Assembly: GCF_027409185.1 (NCBI RefSeq)
Contig: NC_084469.1
Location: 32,850,293-32,914,292, forward strand
Source: Cynocephalus volans
Lineage: Eukaryota; Chordata; Mammalia; Dermoptera; Cynocephalidae
DNA: 64,000 nt
Direction of reading: 5' to 3'
The notes under the pieces were generated by a model. It was given only the letters and a program-made list of their open reading frames with translations. It was not told the DNA's origin and did no database searches. This document shows, piece after piece, positions 37,860 through 49,527 of the stretch (positions are counted from its first letter, which is position 1; the number at the start of each line of letters is the position of its first letter). The translations under genes were made by a program, and so were the position numbers.

Positions 37860-38497
37860 ATTGTGCCTTATTAATCTCTTAGAAATCAAAAGCTGAAGGG
37901 AGTTATGCCTCTAGATTTGGTGAGGGTGTCTGTGGCCGCTAGTCTGTATGAAGTGCCCTGGCTCAATTTCCTCTGCCTCTTCCCATAGTACTTTTTAATA
38001 GAGAGCCTCCTTCGTTCATGGTTGAGGAGTAATCATTAAGGTAAATTTGTGAGAGGTACACTAGAAAATAGCTTTGCTTTTTATTTTTTAAGGAAAGAAA
38101 GGAACATGAGTGATAGGCAGATTAGAAGCATACATCTATGAGGAATACCAAAGGAATTAATAGGAAGCATTCAGCAGAGTTTTCTTTCATCTCAAAGAAA
38201 TTACAGACTAAATTCTACATGCTTATTATAGGAAAAAATGAAAAACCCAGTAAAGTACAGAAAAGAAGGTAATAATCACCCGTAATCCCATAATCCACCT
38301 CCCAAAGATAACCACTGCTAATGTTTTGTTGTATGGGTGTACATTCTTCCGGTCTTATTTCTGGACATATATTTTTTCTAATTCAAAAATGGGATTGTGT
38401 TATACACGCTCTTTTTGTCTCCTTTGCCCTGCTCATAATACTGGAGAAGGATCTTATAAACATTTTCCTTTGGCCAGCTGGCTTTGTCAATAGAAGG
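37860..38497. other. No recognisable gene
   Basis: Intergenic. A L1-like 3' phrase near 38230-38420 may be an old LINE (AGATAACCACTGCTAATGTT). Confidence 0.4.
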
Positions 38498-39055
38498 CAC
38501 TGGAGGAACTCTGTAAGGCCATACAAAGGCAAAGGGATGTCTCTTCCTGGTACTAGTGGGCTGTTTTGGTTTTTTGGTGGGGCCACCAGATCAACACATG
38601 GGAGGATTGCAGGCTCCCTGTGGTCCAGCTCTGGCCTGCCTATAAGCTCCAGTGAGTATTTCCACCATCTGGCAGGTCTTTTCTATGGATAAGTATCTTC
38701 CCATTTGGCAGGCCACGCCTACAGACAACTCTGGCCTGTGCCCTCTGGCAAGTTTTTCACGACTAGCACTTTGTATATACCTCTGGTGGCCACATCCTCT
38801 CCAAAAAGGTCTGAATCTCTGCTTTGGAGTGGGGGAGTCCTCTTCTGTGGTCTTGGCTCTCACCTTGTTTAATCTCCCTTAGTCCTAGAGGTAAGGCTGC
38901 TTTCTGCATTATCTATTTCCTTAGAGTCCTCTTTTAACCCTTTTAGTAGTTAACTACCTTTTACTAGTCAAAAAATTCTTCATATTAAATGTTACTATTT
39001 TGATTACTGGTCTAGTTTTCATCTCCTGACTGGATCCTGGCTGATACAGACATAT
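38498..39055 (+). mobile_element. Probable ERVL-type LTR, copy 2 of 2
   Basis: Homologous to 10095-10745 over its length; ends TGGATCCTGGCTGATACA as ERVL LTRs often do. Non-coding. Confidence 0.45.
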
Positions 39056-40047
39056 ACCATCATTTCATTCTAGATCTAGAATAAAGAGAAGATGATACAA
39101 GAAGAGCAGTAAAGGTGCTAGGAGTAGGAAACAAAAATATGTTTGGATATAGTGCTAAAAGGACTCCTTTCTTTAGGAATCATTAGGATCAAACTTTTCC
39201 ACAGGCAAAATTTTTGCAAACTACCTAGTTCTTAGTTCTGCATAGCTCTGCAGAGACGAGTGGCTGCACTGCTCGAATTTGTCCTCTAATTCCAAAAATG
39301 AAAGGAATAGGAAGTAATTTAAGAAAATCTCCTCAGAGGATGTCCAGAGCAGGAGGAAACAACATCTGAACCATAAACTTGATTAGAGGTGAGTCCTCCT
39401 CTACATTCCAACCCAGGGGTTCATGGGAAAAGGGGTTCATGTTTCAAATCATTCTTTGATTTGTTCTCCTGACAAATATTAACTGAGCATGTACCATGTT
39501 CTAGACATTGTACTAGATATTATGAATACAATGATGAATATAAGATATGGTTCCAGCCCTCCAGGAACTTACAGTTTAATGGAGGGGAAATATGTGTATA
39601 ATTGGATAATGAGATGGTGTGACTAGTGCTATGAATAAGGTTAGCACTGTCTGCTATGGTGAACCTAGAGTTAACAGAACATGGTGACTGCCTGTGGGGA
39701 AAGGAGAGGGGTCAAGAATGTCTCCATTTTCTGATGTAGGCAATGGGTAGCATATGGTGCCATTAATGAAGACAGAGGTGAGATGAGGAAGAGTAGATTT
39801 CAGGGACAGAAAGAGGAGGTTTGAAGGTTTGAAGATGAGTTCAGTTTTGGTCATCTCTTGGTTTCTAATAGGACTAAACGGACAGACATGGTGTAAGCTC
39901 AGAGAGACTGAATGAGCTGTCAGTACCCAACTTCATGGATTGGGCTAGATATCCTTCAACAGAGAGCAGAAGTGTTTTGTCTCCAAGAGCCAAAGCAACT
40001 GGGAATCTTTAATTCAACTGAGCTCTTTAAAAACGTCTCTCTCTCTC
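39056..40047. other. Old L2-like sequence, otherwise empty
   Basis: 39465-39640 reads like L2 (TGAGCATGTACCATGTTCTA, CCAGCCCTCCAGGAACTTAC). No gene evidence in the rest. Confidence 0.45.
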
Positions 40048-40138
40048 TTTTTTGGCAGCTGGCTGATTAGGGGAACTAAACCCTTGACCTTTGTGTTAGA
40101 AGGCTGTGTTCTAACCAACTGAGCTAACTAGGCAGCCC
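40048..40138 (-). mobile_element. tRNA-derived SINE, monomer
   Basis: T-rich start, GGCAGCTGGCTGATTAGGGG, reverse B box and reverse A box (TCTAACCAACTGAGCTAAC). Confidence 0.88.
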
Positions 40139-40194
40139 TTCATTTTTTGTTTTTTTCAACCAAAACTCAGAGAACTCAGAGCACATGGCTTCTA

Positions 40195-40368
40195 TTTTTT
40201 TTTTTTTTTTTTTTTTAAAGATGACCGGTGAGGGGATCTTAACCCTTGGCTTGGTGTTGTCAGCACCACGCTCAGCCAGTGAGCGAACTGGCCATCCCTA
40301 TATGGGATCCGAACCCGGGGCCTTGGTGTTATCAGCACCGCACTCTCCTGAGTGAGCCACGGCCGGCC
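40195..40368 (-). mobile_element. tRNA-derived SINE, dimer
   Basis: A ~22 T tail complement, AAAGATGACCGGTGAGGGGA through both units to GAGCCACGGCCGGC. Exact 18 bp target duplication CAGAGCACATGGCTTCTA at 40177-40194 and 40369-40386. Confidence 0.93.
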
Positions 40369-40386
40369 CAGAGCACATGGCTTCTA

Positions 40387-41086
40387 AATTAGGGGACAGA
40401 GCCCTTACCCAGTGAGACCAGCTCTGCCTCTGTATCTAGCATCTATCTCTTCCTTGTAGTGATCCCTCTGGGTGCAGGCCTCGTGCCCAGCATCCTCTCA
40501 TGATTCATTCACAGCCACATCCTGCAGCATCCTGCCCAATAACTACCCAATGAAGTCAATAGCAGATACTCATACTTTCTCTTTTTAAATCTCTACCACC
40601 TCTCAGTAGATAATAACCCTGCTCTCAGTAGATAATCTCGCCTTTTGCTTTAAAAATGTGTGAGACCATGTCGGGCTGGATCACAGACCCTTCTACCCGG
40701 TCCTGTGCAGGTCCTGTGCCAGGTAAACGAAAGAAAAACTGAGCAGACGCTGGCAAAGTGGACATGCTTTATTTCTAGACACAACCTCTGCCCACCAGCA
40801 ATTCAGAGCCGCTGCCTTCCATACTGAAAGAGTACACACAACAGCGGCAACAAGCCAAGAGGTACACGGGCACACATGTGCACTAACTCTACTCCTATGT
40901 AACTTGTCTACAATGGATGTGCTGAATCATACCCAGCTGGAGATGAGGTGAGGGGGAATGACTATTCTGACTCCACTTTCCTCACAGACCATGTGGTAAA
41001 AATCACTTCACATTACTCTGTCTTTGCAAGGATTCTTCATCTTTACTGTATTTCTTCTCTTCTGTTCTCTAGTATTGATCTGTTCT
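40387..41086. other. No recognisable gene
   Basis: Contains an LTR-like patch at about 40500-40700 (AATAACTACCCAATGAAG, CCTTTTGCTTTAAAAATG) of unclear type. Confidence 0.35.
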
Positions 41087-41173
41087 TTTTTTTTGGCCAG
41101 TGTGGGGATCCAAACCCTCAACCTTGGTGTTAGAAGGCTGTGCTCTAACCAACTGAGCTAACCGGTTGGCCCT
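41087..41173 (-). mobile_element. tRNA-derived SINE, monomer
   Basis: TTTTTTTTGGCCAGTGTGGG to ACCGGTTGGCCC, with intact reverse A box (TCTAACCAACTGAGCTAAC). Confidence 0.9.
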
Positions 41174-42200
41174 ATTTGTTCTTTAATCAGGCCCCTACTA
41201 TGGGCTAGGTGGTTAGAATACAATAATGAGGATGACAGAGTCCCTGTCCTTGAGGAGCTTGTGGTGGCTGTTACAGACAATGTCTATTAAGTGGATTAAA
41301 GACTCAATAATGGGAAGCATAGGGTGCTGTGGGACCTCACAGGAAGAGCACAGCCTCAAGGCCGTGGGATGGACAAGGAACCTTCCAGAAGGATGTAGCT
41401 TCTAAGCTGAGGTCTGAATGGTAATCTGAGACAATCAGACTAAAAGAAAAAGGAAGGGCTTTTCAGATAGAGGCTATGGCATATATGAAGGCCAGGAGGT
41501 GAGAGAACCTGAAGTGCATTCGTGGATGCACCATGTGACTGACGCCCAGAGTGTAAGACAGCAAAAGATGAAGCTGGTGCAGTAACAGCCAAATCATGGG
41601 GGCCGTGTAAACCAGGCTCAGAAGTTTGGACTTTCTCATAAATGCAATGGGGAGCCACTGAGGGGGTTCAAGCAGGAGAATGACATAATCAGATTTATCT
41701 TTTTGAAAGACTGCTCTATTTTATGGAAAATGGACTGGAAGCTGCAGCTGAAAGCTGATGTCAGTTAGGAAACCACAGCAGTAATCTATGTTGGAGACAG
41801 TGAGGGCCTAAATCAGCTATCACCAGTGGGGATACCGAGAAGCAGATTGAGTCCATATATTAAAGAAGCAAAAACAGGCAGAACTGGTGCTATTTTAGGT
41901 AGAGGGGGTGAAGGAAAGAAGTAGGCATGAAGGATGACATCCAAGTTTCTAACCTGAGTTGACGAAGTTGGAAGTAGTTGGAGTAAAAGAGTGAGGTGAG
42001 GGAGAGGATGTGATGGATGCCATTTCAGATGAGTTATGTTTGAAGTACCTGTGGCCATCCAGAGAAATGTTCAGGAAGCTGATGGGTCAACAGGTCAGGA
42101 GCCCAGGAGGAAAATCTAGAATGGAGACACAGATTTTGGAATCATCAGCATAGAGCTTGTGTCTTAAGCAGAAAAGTGGTTCTGGTGATTGCAACTTAGA
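41174..42200 (+). mobile_element. L2 LINE fragment
   Basis: Reads like an ancient L2: GGTGGTTAGAATACAATAAT, GTCCCTGTCCTTGAGGAGCT, GAGGTCTGAATGGTAATC, GAGGCTATGGCATATATGAA. Non-coding and diverged. Confidence 0.5.
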
Positions 42201-42430
42201 GGCAGCGTGGATTCAGGAACAGAACAAGGCTTTGGAAACAAGCAGAACCAAGTAAGAATCCCGGTTTCTCAATCTCCCTCAACCATCATTTCATCTAATG
42301 TGAAACAGGAAAGTTACCACTTACTCCAAAGCATTATTGTACAGATTAAGTAAGATAATATATATAAAGCCACACACTTTGTTCACTATATCGGAACAGT
42401 TCTGGGAACATAGTGGATGCTCAATAAAAA
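42201..42430 (+). mobile_element. MIR SINE
   Basis: GGCAGCGTGGATTCAGGAAC, GAATCCCGGTTTCTCAATC and TCTGGGAACATAGTGGATGC. Old and diverged. Confidence 0.6.
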
Positions 42431-42892
42431 AACTGTTGAATAAATGAATAGTAAGTTAACTCTTCCCTCTTTCCTTTGACTAACTAATCCCTGAAATTCT
42501 TTCCTCCCTTGGCTTCTATAATGCATGATACTCCAGCCCTTCCACTTCTTACTGTCTTTACCCTTTCAGCTTTCTCCTGCTATTAAATGTCAGTGTTATT
42601 AAGGCTCAGTTCCTGGTCCTCTTTTTACATTCAGTATGTCAATGACCATCACCTCTGGCTTAAGTTATCGTCTATGAGCAGAATGAATAGCAAATCTAAA
42701 ACTCCTATTCGTTACCCACATTTTGCTGTATATTCACAATGCATCTCCAGCCCAATGTCTTAACTGACAGTATGAATCAAATGGATAAAAATAAACACAT
42801 CATTTTTGCTTCTAGACTTATTCCTTTATCATCATCTTCTGTCCAAATGACCAGTTTTCATTTAACAAATATTTATAATGAGCCTACTGCCA
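42431..42892. other. No recognisable gene
   Basis: L2-like texture (CAGCCCTTCCACTTCTTACT), otherwise nothing. Confidence 0.4.
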
Positions 42893-42897
42893 TAGAC

Positions 42898-43240
42898 TGA
42901 ATGTTTGTGTCCCAGCAAAATTCATATAATGAAAGCTAATCTCAATATGATGGTATTAGGAGGGACCTTTGGGAAGTGATTAAGTCATGAGGGCAGAGCC
43001 CTAATGAATGGGATTAGTGCCCTTATAAAAAAGGTCCAGAGAGTTCCCCTGTACCTTCTGCCATGTGAGTGCACAGTGAAAAGACAGCCATCTATGAATC
43101 AGGACGTGGGCCCTGACCAGACACTGAATCTGCTGGTGACTTGATCTTGGATTTCTCAGCCTGCAGAACTATATTTTTGTTGTTTATAAGCCACCTGGTC
43201 TATGGTATTTTTGTTTCAGGAGCCCAAACAGACTAAGACA
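42898..43240 (+). mobile_element. MLT1-type MaLR solo LTR
   Basis: TGCCATAGACTGAATGTTTG start and CAGACTAAGACA end; exact 5 bp target duplication CCTAC at 42893-42897 and 43241-43245. Confidence 0.85.
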
Positions 43241-43349
43241 CCTACAATGTCCAGGCACTATTCTAGGCCCTGGAATATACTGAACAAGATAAATCCCTGC
43301 CCTCATAGGGCTTGTATTCTAGAGATTTTAAAGACAGAAGCACAGTAGT

Positions 43350-43545
43350 TTAGTGCTACCTAAAATGTGATCCACACGCCAACATCAGCATCACACAGGA
43401 GATTAGTTAAAATGCAAATTCTCAAGGACAATCCCAGACCTGTTGAGCTGGAGTCTCTGGGGTAGGGCTCAGCAATTTGTTTTAACAAGCTCGCCAGGTG
43501 ATTCTTATGGATGCTAGAATTTGAGAAACACTCCTCTGGTCATCG
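43350..43545. mobile_element. MER5A-like hAT transposon
   Basis: Contains GGAGATTAGTTAAAATGCAA, CTGGAGTCTCTGGGGTAGGG and CAGGTGATTCTTATGGATGC, the order seen in MER5A. Termini are degraded. Confidence 0.7.
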
Positions 43546-43774
43546 TTGACTCTGAAAACTGCTCCTCTGTCTCTCCAACCGCATCTTAATCCAGACCTTT
43601 TCACCTCATGCTTGGATTGCTGTAAAACCTCTCAACATGTTTTCTGCCTCCAGTTGATACTGGTTACACTACCAGATGAAATCAGTTTCTAAAGCACTGC
43701 TTTCATTGATCAAAAACCTACCGTGAATTTCTTATCACCTACTAAAGGAAATAATAGCTTCTTTTTTGACTTAC
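43546..43774. other. L2-like remnant
   Basis: CTCAACATGTTTTCTGCCTC and TGCTTTCATTGATCAAAAACC have L2 texture. No gene. Confidence 0.35.
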
Positions 43775-44154
43775 AGAGCTGTATTGGTTTCCTAGGGCCA
43801 CCGTAACAAAGGACCACAGATTGGGTGGCTTAAAACAACAGAAATTTATTCTCTCACAGTTCTAGAGGTGAGAAGTCTGAAACCAAGGTGTTGGCAGGGC
43901 TGCTTCTTTCTGCAGGCTGTGAGGGATAATCTGTTCCATGCCTCTCTGCTAGCTTCTGGTGACAGCTGGAAATCCTTGGCATGCCTTGCCTTGTAGATGC
44001 ATCACTTCAATCTCTTCACATGGCATTCTCACTGTGTCTCTGTCTCTTCACATAGCTATTTCTTGTAACGACACTGGTCATATTGGATCAGGGGCCCACT
44101 CTACTCCAGTATGACTTCATCTAAACTAATTACATCTGCAATGACTCTATTTCT

Positions 44155-45941
44155 TTCTTTTTTTTATTTTTTATTTTTATTGAATCAAAATTGATTATAC
44201 ATATTTTGGGGGTTCAACATTGAGATATGTTGATCAAATCAATATTACTAGCATATATATTGTTACAAATCATACTTATTCTTTATGCCCCTTGTCCAAT
44301 CTCTCCTCATCCCCCTCTCCCTCCCCCCTCTAATTACCCTAGATTTCTTCTCTCCTTCTGAAAGAATATTCTGAAAGAATAAATCAATAGAAAACTCTAT
44401 TGATTTGTTGTCTAGATGATCTGTCCAATGCTGAGAGGTGTGATCAGGTCCCCCAATATTATCATAGAGCAGACGCTGCTTCTGTCACTCTGAAATGGGC
44501 TTTGTGGGGAAAGATGTCCTCTTCTTTTCTTTATCTCTGCTGATGACTCTCCTTGTGTCAATGCACTCCAGTGGCTGGTGGACCATCTGTGTGGTGGTTG
44601 TGGCATTTAGCTGCTTTAGTGGCAGCCATGGTTATTGTGGTGGCTGTGGTGGGCCATCCACACGGAGGTGATGTTTTTGGTAAGCTCCTTTGTGCTGGCG
44701 GTATGTCTGGTTGTGGGGAGTGTCCGGTCCCCAGCTCCATACCTTGGGTCCCTGGGAGGGCCCCGAGGCACTGGCGCAGTATGCCTGGTTATGGGAAGGG
44801 GGTCCGGTCCCTGGCTCCAGACCTCGGGTCCCCCAGCAGGCCCCAAGGTGCTGGCACGGTGTGCCTGGTTGTGGCAGGGGTGTCTGTTCCCCTTCTTCAT
44901 GCCTCAGGTCCCTGGGCGGGCCCTGAGATGCTGGTACGATGTGCCTGGTTGTGGGACGGGGGGTCCGGTCCCCTTCTCCATGCCATGGGTCCCCCGGTGA
45001 GCCCTGAGATGCTGGTAATGTGAGTGGTTGTGGGCAGGGGTCTGGTCCCCAACTCCATGCCTCATGTCCCCTGGTGGGCCCCAAGGCGCTAGAGGTGTGC
45101 CTGGGCCAGAACTAATTTTTTGTCCTTTGCTTACTTCTAAAATGGCGGAACTTCCTGTGGTAACCAGTACTTGAGCTGTGTTATTGAGCTAAATTGCTGC
45201 TTTGCTGCTGTTTCCCTAGGGAAGGCTTTTTGTGCAGCTCAGGGTTTAATGGTTGACCTTATAGGTACTTCTGACTCTCCAGAGACCTGGTGCACCTGGG
45301 TTGTGTAGAAACTCTGATCTGGGTCTGAGTCTTTTCATCAAAATGCACCCCATGGAATTCTGCATTCCTGACCAGTCTCCTTGGAGTAGTCCTGCACTGA
45401 CTGGGGGGCAGATCGGCTGTCCTTGCTGTGTCCCAGTGTTCTCCTGGTGGGCCCATCTCCCCCACTGCCCATGTTCCAAACACTTCCCATGGGACGAGTC
45501 CTGCTCTGGTCCTTGTGATGACTCACCAGCCTCTGAATGGCTCCCTTTTTACAGCTGTTCTGGCTCCTTGCTCCTGTGTGGGTCCACGGGAACCCTATCA
45601 GTGGTCTTGCTGTCCTGGGTGCTGCCAAGGCCCTCTTCTACCCTGCCACCTCCAAGTAACTCCATCTGAAGGGCACAGCTGTGGCTTCTGTGGCTCCTGC
45701 TCCATGTGCTCAGCAGTTCTAGCCTTAAAGTGGCCGCAGCCCAAAATGCTCAGAGCAGCTTTTTCTTTCTGTCATCATAGTTTCTCCCGCCTTCATGAAC
45801 TCCGTAGGTCTCTTCTCCTCTTCCCTTGAGCTCTAGTGGCCCCAGCTTGGCTGATGTTACATTTTTATAGTTGTAAATTGGTTGACTTGTGGGAGAGAGT
45901 GATGCTGGGGACCATCTATTCCAACATCTTGACCGGAACTC
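44155..45941 (-). mobile_element. Composite L1-derived element: L1 ends, tandem units, no ORFs
   Basis: On the minus strand it starts GAGTTCCGGTCAAGATGTTGG and TGGTCCCCAGCATCACTCTC, like an L1 5' UTR. It continues through ~800 bases of GC-rich leader and about five ~80 bp tandem units (44722-45113). A short piece resembling L1 ORF2 endonuclease DNA (44405-44475, compare 59385-59455) follows, then an L1 3' UTR matching the fragment at 28641 and an A-rich tail. A 19 bp target duplication (CTGCAATGAC-CTATTTCT, one mismatch) lies at 44136-44154 and 45942-45960. ORF1 and nearly all of ORF2 are missing. Either the deleted form was mobilised in trans, or a full L1 was deleted later. Confidence 0.75.
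44722..45113 (-). repeat. Five tandem ~80 bp units (VNTR) in the L1 5' region
   Basis: Unit starts (GTCCGGTCCCC or GTCTGGTCCCC) at 44722, 44802, 44882, 44963 and 45040, giving lengths of 80, 80, 81, 77 and about 74. Shared words are GGTCCC-GG-GGGCCC and TGTGCCTGGTTGTGGG. Comparable in layout to tandem 5' UTR monomers of some L1s. Confidence 0.85.
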
Positions 45942-46042
45942 CTGCAATGACCCTATTTCTAAATATGATCACACTCTGAGGTAAGGGGGTTAGGACTTCC
46001 ACATATCTTTTTGGGGGAACAAAATTCAACCCATAACAATAG

Positions 46043-47029
46043 CTCTACTCTATGTAATATTCATCTAAGAGCAAATCTATGCTCCAGTGTCCTCCCTAAT
46101 CTTTCCATATCCTATGCTTTTCCTACTCTGTGCCTTTGCCCATGGCTCCCCTACTGATGATACCCTTCCTGTTCTCCTTCACCTACCTCTGGAAGCAAAA
46201 ACTCAAATAGCTGCAAGAGGCCAGGCAGTTAATCAGAATGAGAGAAGCAAACTAAAATGATAAATGACAGCTGTCAGGGAGAAGATGGAGATTAGTAGGG
46301 ACCTAAAGTGAGTCTGAAGGAGGGAGTTGCTACTCAGCTACCGCTAATTGCACCATGCAAGTATGTGGGCCCTGGTTGGCCACATCTTCTGATTTTTCAA
46401 GAGATGGTGTAAATCTTGATTGTGTGTGTGACAGAGAAATTTCATGATTTTAAAATGTTGGCCACTAATTCAAATAAAAACAAACAGCATGAACCAAGAA
46501 AATGTGTCTACAGTCAAACCTGGCCCAGGGACCACTATTTTCCAACTTGCACAAATACTTCCCACTATTTCAGGCCCAGCTCAGTTATGACCTTCCAACC
46601 ATTTCAATCCTTTTTAATTCACATTCATGTGCATGTATTAGATAATGCCACACAAAGATAGAATCTATGTCTAGAGGAATCTTCATGTACATGAAACAAA
46701 GTAATAAGTACTTATGAACCAGACGCTAAATAAGCACAGATGAAAAGCTTCATAGGAGATGGAGGCAGGGAGTTAGCAATCTGGAAGACCTCCCAAAGGA
46801 AATGACTTTTGAAGGTGCTCCTAAGAGAATATGCAGAACTTCTCAAAGAGACCAGCCTACCTAAATCCCTCCCTCCTTTGAACTCCAACAGTACGAATAT
46901 TTTAGATAGTGGAAGCTCTCTGAACTATACAGTTCATTCCTGTGATTTAGTCTAATCTCTCCACCGGTCACTCTGGAACGTAGAAACCAGATCTTGGTTA
47001 GATGTACAAACGCTCCTGGCACAGCGTCA
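46043..47029. other. No recognisable gene
   Basis: Intergenic DNA with L2-like words near 46060-46200. No exon. Confidence 0.4.
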
Positions 47030-47720
47030 GGCAAGGAATAGGGTCAATTCACGCCTGACGGGCGAGTCTGCGCCTGGGGAGATGCCCTCTGCGGTACTCA
47101 CAGGAGGGAACTGGAACAGACAAGAGTAGGGAGACGCGGCAGGGGGCGAACCCTGGGCGGTGCACGCCAGGATCGAGCAGAGGGCCAAGGGCACAGAAGG
47201 CCCAAGCCCTGCGCACCACGCGTCCACGTCCACCGGGGCCCCGGCTTCCCCCCACCCCGAGATCTGCTCCTCACCCTGCTTCCCAGAGGGACGCAGGCGC
47301 CAGGGCCCGCAGCTCTGCGAACGCAGCCGGGTCTCACCTCCAGGCCGCCCCCAGCCTCCCGCTCGATCGGGGTCCCCCTCCAGGGCCACCATCGCGCAGC
47401 GCCTGCTCCGCGGACCCCGCACCCGCGGCCGGGCGACCTCTGCCGGACTGCTCCCCAGGGCACAGGTCTCCCGACTCCCGCCCAGCCGCCCCCTGGCTGC
47501 GCCCGCCCATCCGCGCCGGTGCCCCAGGCCGCCTCCCACCGCCGCAGGTGTCTCCTCTGCGCAGACTCGGCCTGTCCGCTCCGCCTCCGTGGACGCCGCC
47601 CCGGTGAGTCTGACTGCCCGAGGGGCCCGCGCCGCGCAGGTTGGGGTACCCCGGGCGCCAGCGCCACGTGAGGAGGTTACCACAGAAACACTGGGTCTTC
47701 TGGGGGTCCTAGACTCGCCT
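47030..47720 (-). promoter_or_regulatory. CpG island with first-exon donor, upstream of locus C
   Basis: A ~690-base island rich in CpG. On the minus strand a strong donor, CCTGGAG|GTGAGACC, lies at plus-strand 47336-47337, similar in wording to the donor in the island at 16436. An E-box CACGTG is near 47666. It is the nearest island upstream of locus C, about 12 kb away. Long open frames on both strands are GC-driven and lack family similarity. Confidence 0.6.
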
Positions 47721-47879
47721 AGGGCCGCGCTTCAACCCCTCGAAATAATTTTTACAACTTTCTTCTGCCCTTTTAATCTTGTTCTAAATTTATTATTTCC
47801 TGCACACATTTGTGGTCTCATTCATTGATACCTTCTATTTGCAACGCCCCTTCAAAGCCTTGGGGCGTTGAACTAAGAT

Positions 47880-48080
47880 AGCACAATGTTTAAAAGTGTA
47901 AGTTCTGAAGTGAGAAAGTCATAATCTTTGCCCCACCGCCTATGTGCTGTGTCACTTTGGGCAAGTTTCTTAACCTCTCCGAACCTCAGTTGCTTCATCC
48001 TTAAAATAAGGTTAATAATAGTACCTACCCCAGTGACGTATGTATGTGAAATCTGCATGTAGTGTAGGCCAGATACATGT
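47880..48080 (+). mobile_element. MIR SINE
   Basis: ATAGCACAATGTTTAAAAGT, GTGCTGTGTCACTTTGGGCA, TTAACCTCTCCGAACCTCAG and AATAATAGTACCTACCCCAG. Confidence 0.85.
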
Positions 48081-48104
48081 TACTATGGAGTTGATGTTGA
48101 TACA

Positions 48105-48655
48105 TGTTGCTTTACCTCCCACGGATTTGTCACCCCTTTTCCCCTTGGTGACAGAACTGCCAAAGATTACTCAAAGCCCATCTCTTCTGAGCAGTGAGAA
48201 GCCCTGAAAAGGGGTTAATCTCCCGGAACCCTCAAGATAGAGGCATTCCTTCCATTTGGGAAATTAAACACGAATTGGAGTTCTCTTCCTGCATTTATTC
48301 TCCAGACCAGGAAGTTCTAGGAAGAGAACATAGGTGGGGTTTTTACTAAGTACCATTTAACAAGTTTAACAATAGAAGCTGGTAACAATCAGTAAGGTGA
48401 CATTCTATAATGCAGTTAAGTCAATCCACTAACAAAAGTTTGATTTTAGCAAACATTCTCTTCTTACAGCAATTTCCCAGTATCTTTACATATCAATCAG
48501 TAACCTGTCTTTGAGCCAGCAACCTTGCTGAGTTACAATTCTTTATCTTACAGCAGAGACCGTAGCCTGGGGAAAACTTCCTGTCCTTTGCAAGGTCAAT
48601 ATTTGAAACTGCAAGTCTTTGGAAAACCAGGCCCTGTGAAGTACATTTGCTTTAT
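48105..48655. repeat. ~550-600 bp dispersed repeat, copy 2 of 2 (LTR-like)
   Basis: Same family and orientation as 11971-12586. Both lie near zinc-finger CpG islands (4.0 kb below one, 0.4 kb above the other). Confidence 0.6.
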
Positions 48656-49007
48656 GCATACTTCGCAGGTACATATCTCACAGGATCATTGTGAGGGTTA
48701 CATGCAATGTATGTAAAGATGTAAAGTGCCCAGCTCCAAACCTTTCTCCCATACAAATGTCAGCAAGTTAATTACTTTGGCTTCTTCTGTCTCTCTGTCC
48801 CAAACTTTCCATTGCATGCATTATGCACTGTTCACTTTTGAATTTGTAAATGCATCTAGTACCAAAGATCTATTTGTCCCTTAATTCACACAATTACATT
48901 AGAGATAGTCTTTCATAACCTGTTAAATTTTCACTGAAATAATGTTACGTCTTAATGGACTTCAATTATACTTACTTTCACAGTTCCTTTTACTTTTCCA
49001 CTCTCTC
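48656..49007. other. No recognisable feature
   Basis: Intergenic DNA. Confidence 0.4.
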
Positions 49008-49057
49008 TCTCTCTTTTTTTTTTTTGGTGGCTGGCCAGTATATGGATCCAAAACTTT
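49008..49057 (-). mobile_element. tRNA-derived SINE, 3' end only
   Basis: TTTTTTTTTTGGTGGCTGGC and CAGTATATGGATCC, then stops. 5'-truncated copy. Confidence 0.65.
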
Positions 49058-49129
49058 TCCTCCCTTAATAAAAGTGCATTAATAGAAGTTATTTGGAATT
49101 CAGAAGTGTTTTTAAAAACTGTATAGGTC

Positions 49130-49370
49130 GTGAAAAAATTAAAATGGAAAATATTTGTAACATATGAAAGGAAATGGAATAAAATCCATAATATAAAGAA
49201 CTCTTAAAAAGCAATAAGAAAAAGGCAAGTAACCCAGAGAAAAATCAGCAAAGGATATATAAGAACAGGCAATTTACAAAAGAGGAAATATAAATGGTCT
49301 AAAAACACATGAAAAGATGCTTAATCTCACCCACCAGATTGGCAAACATTGATAACCTCCAGCACAATGG
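49130..49370 (+). mobile_element. Ancient L1/HAL1-type fragment
   Basis: AAAGAACTCTTAAAAAGCAA, GCAAAGGATATATAAGAACA, AATTTACAAAAGAGGAAATA and CTCACCCACCAGATTGGCAA are the order of the ORF2 C-terminal region of old mammalian LINEs. Confidence 0.7.
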
Positions 49371-49442
49371 ACTGTGGTTGATATGGTTCTTCTATACTCA
49401 ACATGATTGTTCATCCCTTTCTTGCAACATGTATTTGTATGA

Positions 49443-49527
49443 AGGTACTTCAGAAAGTTCGTGGAAAAGTAGAATTAAAAGATAATACGAATCTTTCCAT
49501 GAACCTTTTGAAGTGCCCTCATATACT
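49443..49527. mobile_element. Short palindromic MITE
   Basis: GAAGGTACTTCAGAAAGTTC and GAACCTTTTGAAGTGCCCTC form imperfect terminal inverted repeats of about 27 bases, flanked by TA-rich DNA. A mariner/Tigger-derived miniature element. Confidence 0.6.

Larger units (their letters stand above)
43780..46038 (-). mobile_element. MaLR solo LTR split by an L1-derived insertion
   Basis: Minus-strand MaLR LTR. The first part (43780-44154) runs TGTATTGGTTTCCTAGGGCC through GGTGGCTTAAAACAACAGAA and TCACATGGCATTCTCACTGT. It continues after the insertion at 45942 with TCTGAGGTAAGGGGG and CAACCCATAACA. Flanking AGAGC and ATAGC may be its target duplication. About 470 bases when the insert is excluded. 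Confidence 0.8.

Noticed and set aside
44553-45084. Open frames of 120-156 codons
   Set aside because: They run through the tandem units of the L1-derived element; repetitive G/P/W-rich translations come from the repeat.
47027-47828. Overlapping long frames (about 190-222 codons) on both strands
   Set aside because: Same reason: CpG island with low stop-codon frequency and no protein family features.
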